Shown: positions 1 through 8,623, counted from the first letter of the stretch. The stretch is DNA of 64,000 nucleotides from Marinobacter sp. JH2 (GCF_004353225.1 NZ_CP037934.1:1736001-1800000), one strand, 5' to 3'. The notes: a model not told the origin generated them from the sequence alone. A program made the numbers and translations.

Positions 1-69
1 GATCATAGCCTGCGGAACGCCCACAGAACGACTGACCGATTGCACTTTGATCGATGCGCTAGCATTCAT
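1..69 (-). CDS. ccmB: CcmB N-terminus (partial, runs off the left edge)
   Basis: An ATG on the minus strand overlaps the TGA of ccmA (ATGA) and the frame stays open for 23 codons to the window edge. CcmB, the membrane permease partner of CcmA in heme handling for cytochrome c maturation, normally follows ccmA directly, often with this type of overlap. Only the N-terminal leader is present, which carries no diagnostic motif, so the name rests on position alone. Confidence 0.6.
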   Translation of the reverse strand, partial: MNASASIKVQSVSRSVGVPQAMI

Positions 70-698
70 CGCTCTATTCCACCCCCCAAGGTAATACGGC
101 CCATCCCCGGCAAATCGAGATTGTGATGGGTGGTAACCACGACCGCGCCACCTTCTTGGGCCCGTTGAAGCAACAGCGACTCAATGGCTTCCACCCCGGA
201 TGCATCAATGGCGGTAAACACCTCATCAAGCAGCCACAAGGGCTCATCAGCTATCAACAAACGCGCCAACGCTACCCGGCGCTGCTGGCCGGCCGACAGG
301 TTACGACAAGGCACATGCTCAAACCCCGATAGCCCCGTACCCGCTAACGCTTGCAGCAGTGCATCATTTTCTAACGGCCGACGACCGGCCATCAATGCCC
401 GCAAATTCTCCAGTGGTGTTAACAATGGTTTAATGCCTGGGCGATGCCCCAGGTACAACATGTTCCGCAGATACGATTCTCGATGCTGATCTCTGGGGTG
501 GCCACACCAGTTGAGCTTGCCCGTCCAAGCATCATTCAAACCCGCCAATATTCTGAGCAGAGTTGTTTTCCCGGAGCCATTGGGGCCCTCGACACGAGTG
601 ACCGTACCGGGCAGTATGGAAAATGACAGGTTCTGGAACAGAAGGCGCTCGTCGCGCTCACACTCAAGACCAACGGCCTGTAGTAACGGCTCGGGCAT
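66..698 (-). CDS. ccmA: Cytochrome c biogenesis ATP-binding protein CcmA
   Basis: This is the ATPase subunit of the CcmABCD(E) complex, which releases heme-loaded CcmE at the inner membrane during c-type cytochrome maturation. The 210-residue protein is a single ABC domain. Walker A (GPNGSGKTT) is at residues 38-46, the ABC signature (LSAGQ) at 134-138 and Walker B (LWLLDE) at 154-159, followed by a conserved switch-region HH near the C-terminus (TTHHNL). The length is the usual one for CcmA. It overlaps ccmB by 4 nt, showing translational coupling, and is divergent from the FliK-like gene at 798. A ccm cluster beside a chemotaxis/flagellar cluster is also the order in Pseudomonas. Confidence 0.93.
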   Translation of the reverse strand: MPEPLLQAVGLECERDERLLFQNLSFSILPGTVTRVEGPNGSGKTTLLRILAGLNDAWTGKLNWCGHPRDQHRESYLRNMLYLGHRPGIKPLLTPLENLRALMAGRRPLENDALLQALAGTGLSGFEHVPCRNLSAGQQRRVALARLLIADEPLWLLDEVFTAIDASGVEAIESLLLQRAQEGGAVVVTTHHNLDLPGMGRITLGGGIER

Positions 699-797
699 CT
701 GGGTTCCGTTTTAAAGCGAAGGATGCGCGTGTGGCATCAGGTGTATGAATGAAGACCAGACAACAACCCATGTTAAATCCGAGCGTTCTTAGTCATC

Positions 798-2210
798 GTG
801 GCGCATTATAACGAAAGCGACCACAGATTACTCTTGCCCGATATCAAAACAATGCCAATGAAACTGAACGCAGGGCAAACGCCCGCTCCCCAAACAAACA
901 AACTCTCAGGTGGCGGCCAGACCAATACTGGCTTGCCCCCAGTCGGTATCGACCGCACCCTGTCGGCACAGCAGCAACTGACACAACTGAAGCTGGGCAA
1001 CCGAGAGTCCACGCTCGCTAAAGTGGTCGAAGTATTGCAGCGCAAAGGCGGGAGCAACGAGCTCATTCTAGAGGTAAAGGGACGCTCCCTCTCCGTCGCC
1101 ACCGGTGAGCAAGCTCCGGATTTGAAAGCGGGCGACTTGATTAAAGTCATGCGCGCCGGAAACGAACTCCGACTCATGGGCAAATTGGCGACCAGCCAGG
1201 AAACAGGCATTTCGCAAGCGTTGGCACAGCGCCTACCGTGGCAGCAAAATCTGCAAAGCGGATTAGCTCAACTGATAAGCAGCATGAACGCAGGGCTAAA
1301 AGGCAGCCTTCAACCCGGCCAGTTACCTTCAAGTAACGCCACCCAACCACTTCCCGCAGCGGCCAAGCAAGCTCTGGAAGGGTTTCTCGCTAATTTGGCA
1401 ACAGCTAACGCCCTGCAACCCGGCGCGGGCAAAGCAGACGGTAGCGCTGCTCAAGTAAAACAGTGGCTGGCGGAAAGTGGCGCCTTCGCCGAATCCCGTC
1501 TGTTACAGTCCGGCGGCCACCAAACGGTACCCACCGATTTCAAACTCGCCCTGGCCAGAATTATAACCGCCCTGCTCGCCAGCCAAGGCCAATCGCCGGA
1601 AGCCTTCAATCGTCTGACACCGCTGGCAAGCCAAGACCTGATGAGTGCACCTCTCCAGTTTCCCAAACAGGCCACAGGCAACGCATCTCAAAGCAGTAGC
1701 GAACCGGCAAGCGTCGCTCAAACATTACGTATGCTGGCCGGGATGCTGAACCGCATCACTGTTAACCAACTCCACAGTCAAACTTTGACCGCAAGAGCCG
1801 GGGCGGAACCCGGCGCACCCACGACGACCTTGCTACTAGAAATTCCCTGGCTAACCCCCCAACAAGAACCACGGACGGCGCAACTCCGGATGGAGCAATA
1901 CAAGCAGGAAAGAAACTCTAAACATCATCCGGAGCGAGCGAGTGTAAGCGAATGGCGTCTGAATCTGGCAATGGATCTGGACCACGCGGGGCCGCTGCAT
2001 TTCGAGGTAGCTTATCGACACCCCAGCGTCAGTGCGCACATATGGGCCACGAAGCAGTCAACCCTTCGTCAAGTAAACGAAGAGCTTCCGCTACTACGAC
2101 AAAGTTTGGCAGATCTTGGCCTTGAAGTGGCGGATTTGGAATGCCGAAGGGGCAGCCCACAACAAGCCGAAACCCGACTGGAACATCGACTGGTAGATAC
2201 CAAGGCATGA
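798..2210 (+). CDS. FliK-like protein (second, paralogous hook-length control type)
   Basis: The 470-residue product is rich in Ala, Gln, Ser and Pro in its first two thirds and ends in a compact FliK C-terminal (Flg_hook) type domain, roughly residues 375-460, with the pattern WRLNLAMDLDHAGPLHFEV followed by a helix-rich tail. FliK senses hook length and switches the flagellar export gate through the FlhB cytoplasmic domain. Its stop overlaps the start of a mini-FlhB gene, so it sits with its presumed interaction partner. A second, canonical fliK lies at 28996-30153. The frame opens with GTG at 798; in-frame ATGs at 852 and 858 are equally possible because no clear ribosome-binding site decides the start. 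Confidence 0.75.
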   Translation: MAHYNESDHRLLLPDIKTMPMKLNAGQTPAPQTNKLSGGGQTNTGLPPVGIDRTLSAQQQLTQLKLGNRESTLAKVVEVLQRKGGSNELILEVKGRSLSVATGEQAPDLKAGDLIKVMRAGNELRLMGKLATSQETGISQALAQRLPWQQNLQSGLAQLISSMNAGLKGSLQPGQLPSSNATQPLPAAAKQALEGFLANLATANALQPGAGKADGSAAQVKQWLAESGAFAESRLLQSGGHQTVPTDFKLALARIITALLASQGQSPEAFNRLTPLASQDLMSAPLQFPKQATGNASQSSSEPASVAQTLRMLAGMLNRITVNQLHSQTLTARAGAEPGAPTTTLLLEIPWLTPQQEPRTAQLRMEQYKQERNSKHHPERASVSEWRLNLAMDLDHAGPLHFEVAYRHPSVSAHIWATKQSTLRQVNEELPLLRQSLADLGLEVADLECRRGSPQQAETRLEHRLVDTKA

Positions 2211-2539
2211 CTCAGGACAAACGCTCTCAGGCCCAGAATGATCACACCGCTCCCGCTGCCGTCGCCTTGAAATACGATGGAAAACGCGCCCCGATTATCT
2301 CGGCAACAGGCACATGGGAACTGGCAGAGGAAATTATCCGCATCGCTCAGGAAAACGATGTTCCTCTTTATGAAAATGCCGAGCTGGCAGGAATATTGGC
2401 GCGCTTGTCTCTGAACGAAGAAATCCCGGAAGAACTCTATCGAGTCATTGCCGAGATTTTGGCGTTTGCCTTTCATATTCGGGGTAAAACGCCAAATGAC
2501 GCAACCACCGCACAAGACGACTCACTAACCGATGAGTGA
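2207..2539 (+). CDS. Stand-alone FlhB cytoplasmic domain (FlhX/YscU-like)
   Basis: The ATG at 2207 overlaps the stop of the preceding FliK-like gene (ATGA), giving 110 residues. The sequence AVALKYDGKRAPII, followed by helices ending near EILAFAFHIRG, matches the C-terminal cytoplasmic domain of full-length FlhB, which is encoded in this window at 23380-24510. The membrane part is absent, and so is the autocleavage motif NPTH that precedes AVALKYD in full FlhB, so the product resembles the released FlhB-CC fragment. Known small FlhB homologues (FlhX/YlqH type) can partly replace that fragment. Its last 15 nt overlap the 3' end of the oppositely oriented AAA ATPase gene. Confidence 0.82.
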   Translation: MTQDKRSQAQNDHTAPAAVALKYDGKRAPIISATGTWELAEEIIRIAQENDVPLYENAELAGILARLSLNEEIPEELYRVIAEILAFAFHIRGKTPNDATTAQDDSLTDE

Positions 2540-3628
2540 CCGGAGCGCCCAAGCTTGCTGCCAATGCTCAGCCTTTCTTTGCGAAACAACAGTTTCAAAG
2601 TAGCGTTTCAGGCGCCGTCGATCATCAGGGTGATCCTTCAGCGCAGAGCCAATGATATGGTGAACCAAGTGCTCCACCGTCATTGCTCCACCACCGTAAT
2701 ACCAAGCGTTCAGACTCGCCGCATGCCCCACAGACACCGCCTCGGCTGTTGACAAAGCAGCGCCCGCTAAACGATCGGTACTGCGGCCATCCACCGTCTC
2801 TCCGTTACGCAGTTCATGGAACAAGGTAACCAGAAGTTCCACAACGGGAAGGGCCAATTCCACATCAACACCCGCGCGCAGGTTAGCCTTACGGACTCCC
2901 CGCATAACTACCTCCAATTCGTCGTCCAGCTTCCGGATAGGCCGAATTTCTTCGAAATCCATCCTGCGTTTGAGAGCTGCGCTCATGCTGTGTACACCCT
3001 CATCCACACTGTTGGAGGTAGCTACCAAATTGAAGCCTTCTCGCGCCAGGATCACACCGTCATCTCCGGAAATTTCCGGTATAACAACGACCCGATCAGA
3101 TAATACAGAGAGGATCGCGTCCTGCAGAGACTGTGGACAACGTGCAATTTCTTCAAACCTCACCAGCCTCCCTTCCATCATGCCACGGAGTAGCGGTGAA
3201 GCCACTAAGGCATTCAGAGTGGGCCCTTCGTTGCGCAAAACAGACTCGTTCCAACTATACAATAGTTGACTAACCTGAGTGATGGCCCCGCCCTGAAGGA
3301 CCAAGGTTGAGTCCCCTGAAATGGCTGCTGCCAACAATTCAGACAACCAGGACTTGGCTGTTCCGGGCTCCCCCACCAGAAGGCTCCCTCGGCTTGTACA
3401 GAGCGCAATAATCGTGCGTATTATCTGAGCACGGTCTGCTACATACTTGCGTTCAATGCCCAGCAAGTCGTCACCGAGCAAAAATTTTTCAACACTCCGC
3501 GGTGACATTTTCCAGCCCGGAGGAATTGGGCCGGAGTCCGAGGAAATCAGTTTGTCCAATTCGTCCCGATAAATTATTTCTGCGGGTTCACGCTGCGCTG
3601 CTTTTCGGGTCTTCTTGGCATTTATCAT
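2525..3628 (-). CDS. MoxR-type AAA+ ATPase
   Basis: The 367-residue protein carries a MoxR/AAA_5-type ATPase core: Walker A GEPGTAKS at residues 86-93, a Walker B-like LVRFEEI near 155-161 and a sensor 1-like segment (FNLVATSN) near 206. MoxR proteins usually remodel or activate a partner, often a von Willebrand A protein; no such gene is adjacent. Instead the ATG overlaps the TGA of the upstream methyltransferase-GspE fusion by 4 nt, so the two are translationally coupled. The 3' end overlaps the convergent mini-FlhB gene by 15 nt. Family assignment is secure; the function is not known. Confidence 0.8.
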   Translation of the reverse strand: MINAKKTRKAAQREPAEIIYRDELDKLISSDSGPIPPGWKMSPRSVEKFLLGDDLLGIERKYVADRAQIIRTIIALCTSRGSLLVGEPGTAKSWLSELLAAAISGDSTLVLQGGAITQVSQLLYSWNESVLRNEGPTLNALVASPLLRGMMEGRLVRFEEIARCPQSLQDAILSVLSDRVVVIPEISGDDGVILAREGFNLVATSNSVDEGVHSMSAALKRRMDFEEIRPIRKLDDELEVVMRGVRKANLRAGVDVELALPVVELLVTLFHELRNGETVDGRSTDRLAGAALSTAEAVSVGHAASLNAWYYGGGAMTVEHLVHHIIGSALKDHPDDRRRLKRYFETVVSQRKAEHWQQAWALRSLIG

Positions 3629-5904
3629 CCGTTAGTTCTCCGTCCGCCACGCACTTCCGGAGCCATTCTCTCTTTAGGTAGCACTCTCGGCAACTCTGAC
3701 ATCGGAATAAGCCCCTCAATAACATGATCCAACGCACTATCTCTCATGGTGATCAAGCCTGCATCTAGGGCCCGCCAACGAAGCTCGCCAATCGGTGGCT
3801 GACTGGAAATAGCATTACGGATGTCGTCATTGACCTCCAAATATTCAACAATAGCGACCCGCCCTCGGGTGCCACGGCCACTGCATTTTTCGCAGCCAGC
3901 GCCCTCAAAACAACGAAAACCTGTCGGAGCTCCGTGAGGGAAAACCTCCTCCATAATCGCCGGGTCGGGCTTGGCTGGCCGGATACAATTTTTACAAATG
4001 CGCTTGGCGAGACGCTGGGCGATAACCGCCAAAAGCTCACCAGCTATGGAATTTCGGTGTATTCCCAGATCGTACAGGCGCTGAAGCGAATCTACCGCAT
4101 CGTTACTGTGCAAAGTGGATAGAACCACATGTCCTGTTTGTGAGGCACGCACAGCCTCCAGCGCTGTTTCCTTGTCCCGGATTTCACCCACAAGAATGAC
4201 GTCTGGGTCTTCACGTACAAACGCTCGCATTGCATCAGCAAAACCGAAACCGATATCTTGGCGCACACTGGTTTGCTGGACATTATCGATAGAGTATTCA
4301 ATAGGATCTTCAACCGTTATGACCTTTCGGCGACCATCATCCGCCAAGGCTTGGAGTCCTGCATACAAGGTGGTGGATTTGCCCGAGCCTGTCGGTCCAA
4401 CCACAAGCACTAATCCAGCCGGGTTATCCAGAAGCCGCGTGTAGCGGTTACCGATAACCGGCGACATCCCCAACTCCTCGATGGTCATGGCCCGACCTGT
4501 TTGGGGTAACAAACGAATGATTGCGTTTTCGCCGTGCAAGGAGGGCTGGGTCTGAACTCGGAGATCGTAAGAGATATCTCCTAGCTGTAGCCGCGATCGA
4601 CCGCCTTGTGGAAGGCGACGCTCGGCAATATTCAGGTCAGCGCGCAATTTAATCACGTTAATAACGCCACGCACTTCGCGGGAGGAAAGCTGATACTGGG
4701 TCAGGTCACGCAAATCTCCATCAATTCGCAAGCGAATACGAACCCGGTTCTCATACTGCTCAATATGAATATCACTGGCTTTGTCACTGACAGCATCGAG
4801 GAGAATCGCTTCGTAAACAGACACGAGATAAGGGCTGACACTTTCGCCTCCGAGCGCCTCACCCAGAAGGTCATGATTGGTGATACCGTCGCCCTTCCCC
4901 TGCACCGTTGCCCCGTATTCCGCTTCAAACCGGCTGCCTTTTGCGCTCAGATCAAGCGCCAACCAGATTCGACGGAAATCAGTCGGGGTGACCAGCTGGC
5001 AGACAACCTGATGCTTCGGCGTTAGCCGTTCCAGTTTTGTGGTACTGACTTCTGGATCGTCGGTGACAAGCATAAACTCATCAGCGCTCTCCCTGACGGG
5101 GATAAGGCGAGATAAATCGAGAAAACTCTTAGAGAACCGCCGAAACAAATCTGGCTGAAGCCTCAGTAGCACATCGTCAGCATCGGCAAAGACCATGCCG
5201 CGCTGCTGAGCGAGTGAGCGATACAAATCCACTTCTTCAACGTTCAGCTTGCGGCGTAGAACATCCAGAACTCGCTCATTATTTGCAGCTGCTTCCGTGC
5301 GAGCTTGTTCAAGGACAACCTCGGTGACAACACCCAAATCGATAAGAATCTGTTCGGACGTGCGATTGAAGTCTACCCAACCGAGTGTTTTTACCCGCGC
5401 CAAACCGGACCCGGCACGACGAAACATAGTCATGCTGGGCACGGAATCAGCGCGCCCTTCCAGGCAAACCAGATGACCACCTTCACGCAGGCTGTGCAGC
5501 AATATTTTCGGATCTGATATAAAGGTCGTGCAAAGTATCAGATCGCACTGTGTATCGTGCTGAAAGCCAGGCTCGACCAAGGCATTAACAACGTCGACAT
5601 TATCTTTCCCGTTTTCAACGAAACGAGCGTGGGCGCTCTCCGCCAGTATAGGGTTACTATCAACATAGATTACCCTATTAGCCAATCCGGCCAGAACTGC
5701 GGTCATGTATCCAGAGCCACCCCCAACATGCATCACCACTTGATCAGATTCGATCTGCGGTATCAGGCTGAGAATGTGGGATACCGTTTCTTCAAGAGGG
5801 ATAGAATGGCCAGAAACCGAGGGACCAATGTCTGCTCGCGCCACAAAATTTCGGCGTAAAACTGAATAAAGGGCTTCAGCAGCCCTCGAGTAAAGTTTTT
5901 TCAT
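3625..5904 (-). CDS. SAM-methyltransferase-like / GspE-type secretion ATPase fusion
   Basis: This 759-residue protein has three parts. Residues 1-175 look like a protein-L-isoaspartate methyltransferase-type Rossmann domain, with motif I as VVMHVGGGSGY near 56-66 and the acidic end of strand 2 at VDSNP. Residues 185-330 resemble the N-terminal domain of GspE/PilB/MshE ATPases. Residues 355-740 are a complete GspE ATPase: Walker A GPTGSGKST at 503-511, Walker B VILVGEIRD near 569-577, His box TGHVVLSTLHSNDA near 590-603, and a CxxC...CxxC zinc motif at 637-674. No pilin, GspF, GspD or other secretion gene is nearby. It is the first gene of an operon with the AAA ATPase downstream. Methyltransferase activity is unproven. 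Confidence 0.82.
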   Translation of the reverse strand: MKKLYSRAAEALYSVLRRNFVARADIGPSVSGHSIPLEETVSHILSLIPQIESDQVVMHVGGGSGYMTAVLAGLANRVIYVDSNPILAESAHARFVENGKDNVDVVNALVEPGFQHDTQCDLILCTTFISDPKILLHSLREGGHLVCLEGRADSVPSMTMFRRAGSGLARVKTLGWVDFNRTSEQILIDLGVVTEVVLEQARTEAAANNERVLDVLRRKLNVEEVDLYRSLAQQRGMVFADADDVLLRLQPDLFRRFSKSFLDLSRLIPVRESADEFMLVTDDPEVSTTKLERLTPKHQVVCQLVTPTDFRRIWLALDLSAKGSRFEAEYGATVQGKGDGITNHDLLGEALGGESVSPYLVSVYEAILLDAVSDKASDIHIEQYENRVRIRLRIDGDLRDLTQYQLSSREVRGVINVIKLRADLNIAERRLPQGGRSRLQLGDISYDLRVQTQPSLHGENAIIRLLPQTGRAMTIEELGMSPVIGNRYTRLLDNPAGLVLVVGPTGSGKSTTLYAGLQALADDGRRKVITVEDPIEYSIDNVQQTSVRQDIGFGFADAMRAFVREDPDVILVGEIRDKETALEAVRASQTGHVVLSTLHSNDAVDSLQRLYDLGIHRNSIAGELLAVIAQRLAKRICKNCIRPAKPDPAIMEEVFPHGAPTGFRCFEGAGCEKCSGRGTRGRVAIVEYLEVNDDIRNAISSQPPIGELRWRALDAGLITMRDSALDHVIEGLIPMSELPRVLPKERMAPEVRGGRRTNG

Positions 5905-5930
5905 TCAACTGCATCCGTCAGGAACTCGGA

Positions 5931-6323
5931 TCAAGCCGCCTGACGCTTCTTTAACGCTGACACCAGTTCGGCCTCTGGGCGGGAAATTCCGCATGTATTC
6001 ATAAGATCATCGATATCGGCGCCAAGGTCAACCAAACGGGCAGCCTCGTCGTACGAAATTCTGAGGGGGTCGTTCTGGCGCATTTCATCCATGGCGTTGC
6101 GCAATTCGAACAGCTGGCGTTCACAAGCGACCAGTCTCTGGCCTACGCCCATGCTGCCACTGGTGGTTGCATGCAACTCACGCCCGAGGGTGTCGCATCT
6201 GCTCTTGAGGGAAGCCTGAAGTGACTGGATCTTGCGGCCATGGAGAACACCCTGCACAAGAACCAGAACGATTGCCGAGGCGGTCAGGCACCAAGGAAGC
6301 CAGGAAGGAATGTCAAAGCTCAT
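5931..6323 (-). CDS. DUF2802 family protein
   Basis: The 130-residue protein starts with one membrane segment (roughly residues 9-26), followed by a probable coiled coil and a C-terminal helix-turn-helix-like stretch (GADIDDLMNTCGISRPEAELV). DUF2802 proteins are found immediately downstream of cheW in polar-flagellate gammaproteobacteria, as here. No function is assigned. It is probably the last gene of the parC-parP-cheW transcription unit; the methyltransferase-GspE operon starts 26 nt further on in the same direction. Confidence 0.75.
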   Translation of the reverse strand: MSFDIPSWLPWCLTASAIVLVLVQGVLHGRKIQSLQASLKSRCDTLGRELHATTSGSMGVGQRLVACERQLFELRNAMDEMRQNDPLRISYDEAARLVDLGADIDDLMNTCGISRPEAELVSALKKRQAA

Positions 6324-6388
6324 AAGGGACGTCTCCGTTATTGGTTACCACGGTGGACGTCCATCTGAAACACTGTTGGCTTGGCCGT

Positions 6389-6877
6389 TTACAGCGCTGC
6401 GATTTCCGCCCATTCGTTGTCTGTCAGCATCTTTTCAAATTCGACGAGAATGATCAGCTCGCCGTTCTTATTGCACACACCCTGGATGAACTTGGCACTT
6501 TCCTCGTTCCCCACGTTGGGCGCGGTTTCGATCTCGCTGGCCTTGAGATAAATCACCTCGGCGACGGAATCCACCAGCACACCCATCACCTGATTTTCAG
6601 ATTCCATCACCACAATACGCGTCGCTTCGGTGACATCGGCATCCATCAACCCAAACCGGCGACGGGTATCTATCACCGTCACAACGTTGCCCCGAAGATT
6701 GATGATGCCTAGCACATAATCCGGAGCGCCCGGCACCGGCGCAATCTCGGTGTACCGGAGCACTTCCTGGATTTGCATCACGTTGATGCCGTATGTCTCC
6801 TCATCCAGGTGAAAGGTCACGTACTGAAGTACCTGATCTTCCTGGGCCTGATTCTGCTGTCCGCTCGGGGCTGCCAT
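6389..6877 (-). CDS. cheW: Chemotaxis coupling protein CheW
   Basis: CheW links chemoreceptors to the CheA kinase in polar signalling arrays. The 162 residues form one CheW domain with the typical start (YVTFHLDEETYGINVMQIQEV), the central NLRG segment (GIINLRGNVVTVIDTRRRFG) and a C-terminal helix. The gene lies downstream of parP and upstream of the DUF2802 gene, the same order as in Vibrio cluster II and Pseudomonas. A GGAGAA-type Shine-Dalgarno precedes the ATG at 6877. Confidence 0.95.
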   Translation of the reverse strand: MAAPSGQQNQAQEDQVLQYVTFHLDEETYGINVMQIQEVLRYTEIAPVPGAPDYVLGIINLRGNVVTVIDTRRRFGLMDADVTEATRIVVMESENQVMGVLVDSVAEVIYLKASEIETAPNVGNEESAKFIQGVCNKNGELIILVEFEKMLTDNEWAEIAAL

Positions 6878-7004
6878 AGCTCGTTCTCCTGTTAGGCCAC
6901 CCGGCGGGCAACCTGATCGTCAAAAAATCATCATCAGCGCCCAATACTATAGTTATGGGCATAATCCGTGCCAGCATTGCACGGTTTCATTCAGTAACCG
7001 GGAG

Positions 7005-7742
7005 TTAACTTAAATCCAACCGTTGTTCCCGCTCTGCGCGCATGAGCAGTTCAGACATAGTCCGCACATCAATCAACGCACACATATGATCAATCACCGT
7101 GCCAGCCAGCCAAGGCCTTTGGCTTCTGGCAGTGCGCCATCGCACCTGTTCTGGATCGAGCGTGAACGATTGGCCCACACTGTCGCAGGCCAGCCCCCAA
7201 GGGCTGTCGTCCAGACGGATAATGAAGCGGTAGTTCTCTCTGGCATTTTCCGGAACACGACCCGCCATAATCCATTGCGCACTATCCACCACTCTCAGAT
7301 TACCGGCGCTGCCCGGGCGAATACCCATGTACCAGTCAGGGCTCCCAGGAAGTGAACGGATCTTTTCTTCAATCTTATGTATAGCACCCAGCAACACCAA
7401 GGGCACAGCCAGTTGAAGCCCTGCCACTGTAAAGATCAGGCACTCGAACGGCTGCTCTGACCAGTCGGGTCTTGCGGGTGGAACGGTGAAAACCGGCTCC
7501 GCTTTTTCTTGAACCTCGGGAGCAGGTTCCGGCACTTGCACTACCGGCTTTGCAGCCACTGGGTGAGGTGCTTCGGTAATAGGAAGTTCGACAGGGGCGG
7601 GCTCAGGCTCAACCGTCGTAGGAGCCGGTTCAAAAAGCTCTTCTTGCTCTGCGGTTGACGTTGCGGTGTGCAACAGCTCGTCAAGATAACTGGCAATGGC
7701 GGCATCGGCTGTCGTTAGCTGTGTCATTTTTTCGTCAGCCAT
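7005..7742 (-). CDS. parP: ParP-like CheW-domain protein
   Basis: The 245-residue protein has a Pro/Glu/Val-rich linker (about residues 40-90) and a C-terminal CheW-like domain (about 98-240). In Vibrio, ParP connects the pole-localising ATPase ParC to the chemotaxis array and protects CheA from dissociation. The gene overlaps parC by 8 nt and lies before cheW, exactly the ParC-ParP-CheW order. Naming rests on domain architecture and position. Confidence 0.85.
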   Translation of the reverse strand: MADEKMTQLTTADAAIASYLDELLHTATSTAEQEELFEPAPTTVEPEPAPVELPITEAPHPVAAKPVVQVPEPAPEVQEKAEPVFTVPPARPDWSEQPFECLIFTVAGLQLAVPLVLLGAIHKIEEKIRSLPGSPDWYMGIRPGSAGNLRVVDSAQWIMAGRVPENARENYRFIIRLDDSPWGLACDSVGQSFTLDPEQVRWRTARSQRPWLAGTVIDHMCALIDVRTMSELLMRAEREQRLDLS

Positions 7743-8532
7743 GATGCTGCCCTTTCACCGCTTCCGTCTGAGCGAGCAAGTCGTCAAGTAAATGACTATA
7801 GGCTCTCACACCGTGAGTGCGGGCATCGAGGACCGATGGAAACACGCCTTTCTCACTAGAATCGCGAAACTTGGTGTCTACCGGCACCGCAAATCGCCAC
7901 AGATGATCCGGGTAGGTCTTGCGCAACAGGTTCAAACTTTTAACGGAAGCTTGTGTCCTTCGGTCATACATAGTCGGCACAATGGTGAAGGGCAACTCGT
8001 TCTTCTGCGAGCGCATGACCATATGCAGCGTGTGCAGCATTCGCTCAAGCCCTTTGATCGCCAGAAACTCGGTTTGCACCGGAATAACCAAATGCTGGGC
8101 TGCGGCCAAAGAATTCACCATCAACACCCCCAGAGAAGGGGTATTGTCCAACAGAACGTAATCGAAATCGTCCCAAAGCTGCGCCAACGCCTTGGACATG
8201 ATTAACCCCATGCCGCCAACGCCCACCATTTTCCGCTCAAGCGTAGCCAAAGCCGCACTTGCCGGCAGCAAAAACACATCGGGATGACTGGTGTCGGCAA
8301 TTAACTGGGCTGGCAAACCTTCCGGCACCTTGCCTTGGTGCTGAAACAAATCAAAGACACTGTGGGCGATGGTATCCGGGTCGTAACCAAACCAGGAGGT
8401 CAGCGAACCATGAGGGTCCAAGTCAACCATAAGCACACGCTTGCCCCGCTGAGCCAACATTCCACTCAGTGAAACAACAGAGGTGGTTTTACCCACTCCA
8501 CCCTTTTGATTGGCTACTGCCCAAATACGCAC
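7735..8532 (-). CDS. parC: ParC, ParA/MinD-type ATPase for polar chemotaxis arrays
   Basis: The 265 residues form a ParA-family ATPase with the deviant Walker A NQKGGVGKTT at residues 8-17 and a VDLDPHGS switch segment. ParC proteins position chemotaxis arrays at the flagellated pole. A chromosome-partitioning role is unlikely because no parB is present and parP follows directly. A good FliA-type promoter lies upstream at 8583-8609, so the gene is probably expressed with the late motility genes. Confidence 0.88.
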   Translation of the reverse strand: MRIWAVANQKGGVGKTTSVVSLSGMLAQRGKRVLMVDLDPHGSLTSWFGYDPDTIAHSVFDLFQHQGKVPEGLPAQLIADTSHPDVFLLPASAALATLERKMVGVGGMGLIMSKALAQLWDDFDYVLLDNTPSLGVLMVNSLAAAQHLVIPVQTEFLAIKGLERMLHTLHMVMRSQKNELPFTIVPTMYDRRTQASVKSLNLLRKTYPDHLWRFAVPVDTKFRDSSEKGVFPSVLDARTHGVRAYSHLLDDLLAQTEAVKGQHHG

Positions 8533-8582
8533 ACGTGTTACTCCAGCTACAAGCCCGAACGTTCAATAACGGCTCAACAGTT

Positions 8583-8609
8583 ATATCGGCGACAGCGCAA
8601 ACAACTTGA
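8583..8609 (-). promoter_or_regulatory. FliA (sigma-28) promoter of parC-parP-cheW
   Basis: On the minus strand the -35 reads TCAAGT and the -10 reads GCCGATAT, with 15 nt between TCAA and GCCG. This is close to the Pseudomonas FliA consensus (TCAAG-t, N, GCCGATA). It lies 51 nt upstream of the parC ATG. Confidence 0.65.
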
Positions 8610-8623
8610 AGAACGATCGTTCT
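8610..8623. promoter_or_regulatory. 14-bp perfect palindrome next to the parC promoter
   Basis: AGAACGATCGTTCT is a perfect 14-bp palindrome directly upstream of the predicted FliA -35 element of parC. It is a possible operator; the regulator is unknown. Confidence 0.4.

Noticed and set aside
6966..6984. Hairpin CCGTGC-7-GCACGG between parP and cheW
   Set aside because: Only 6 bp and no T run on the minus strand; too weak to call a terminator or attenuator.
7735..8532. Chromosome or plasmid partition ATPase (ParA) with a nearby origin
   Set aside because: No parB, no parS-like repeats and direct coupling to parP and cheW point to chemotaxis array positioning.
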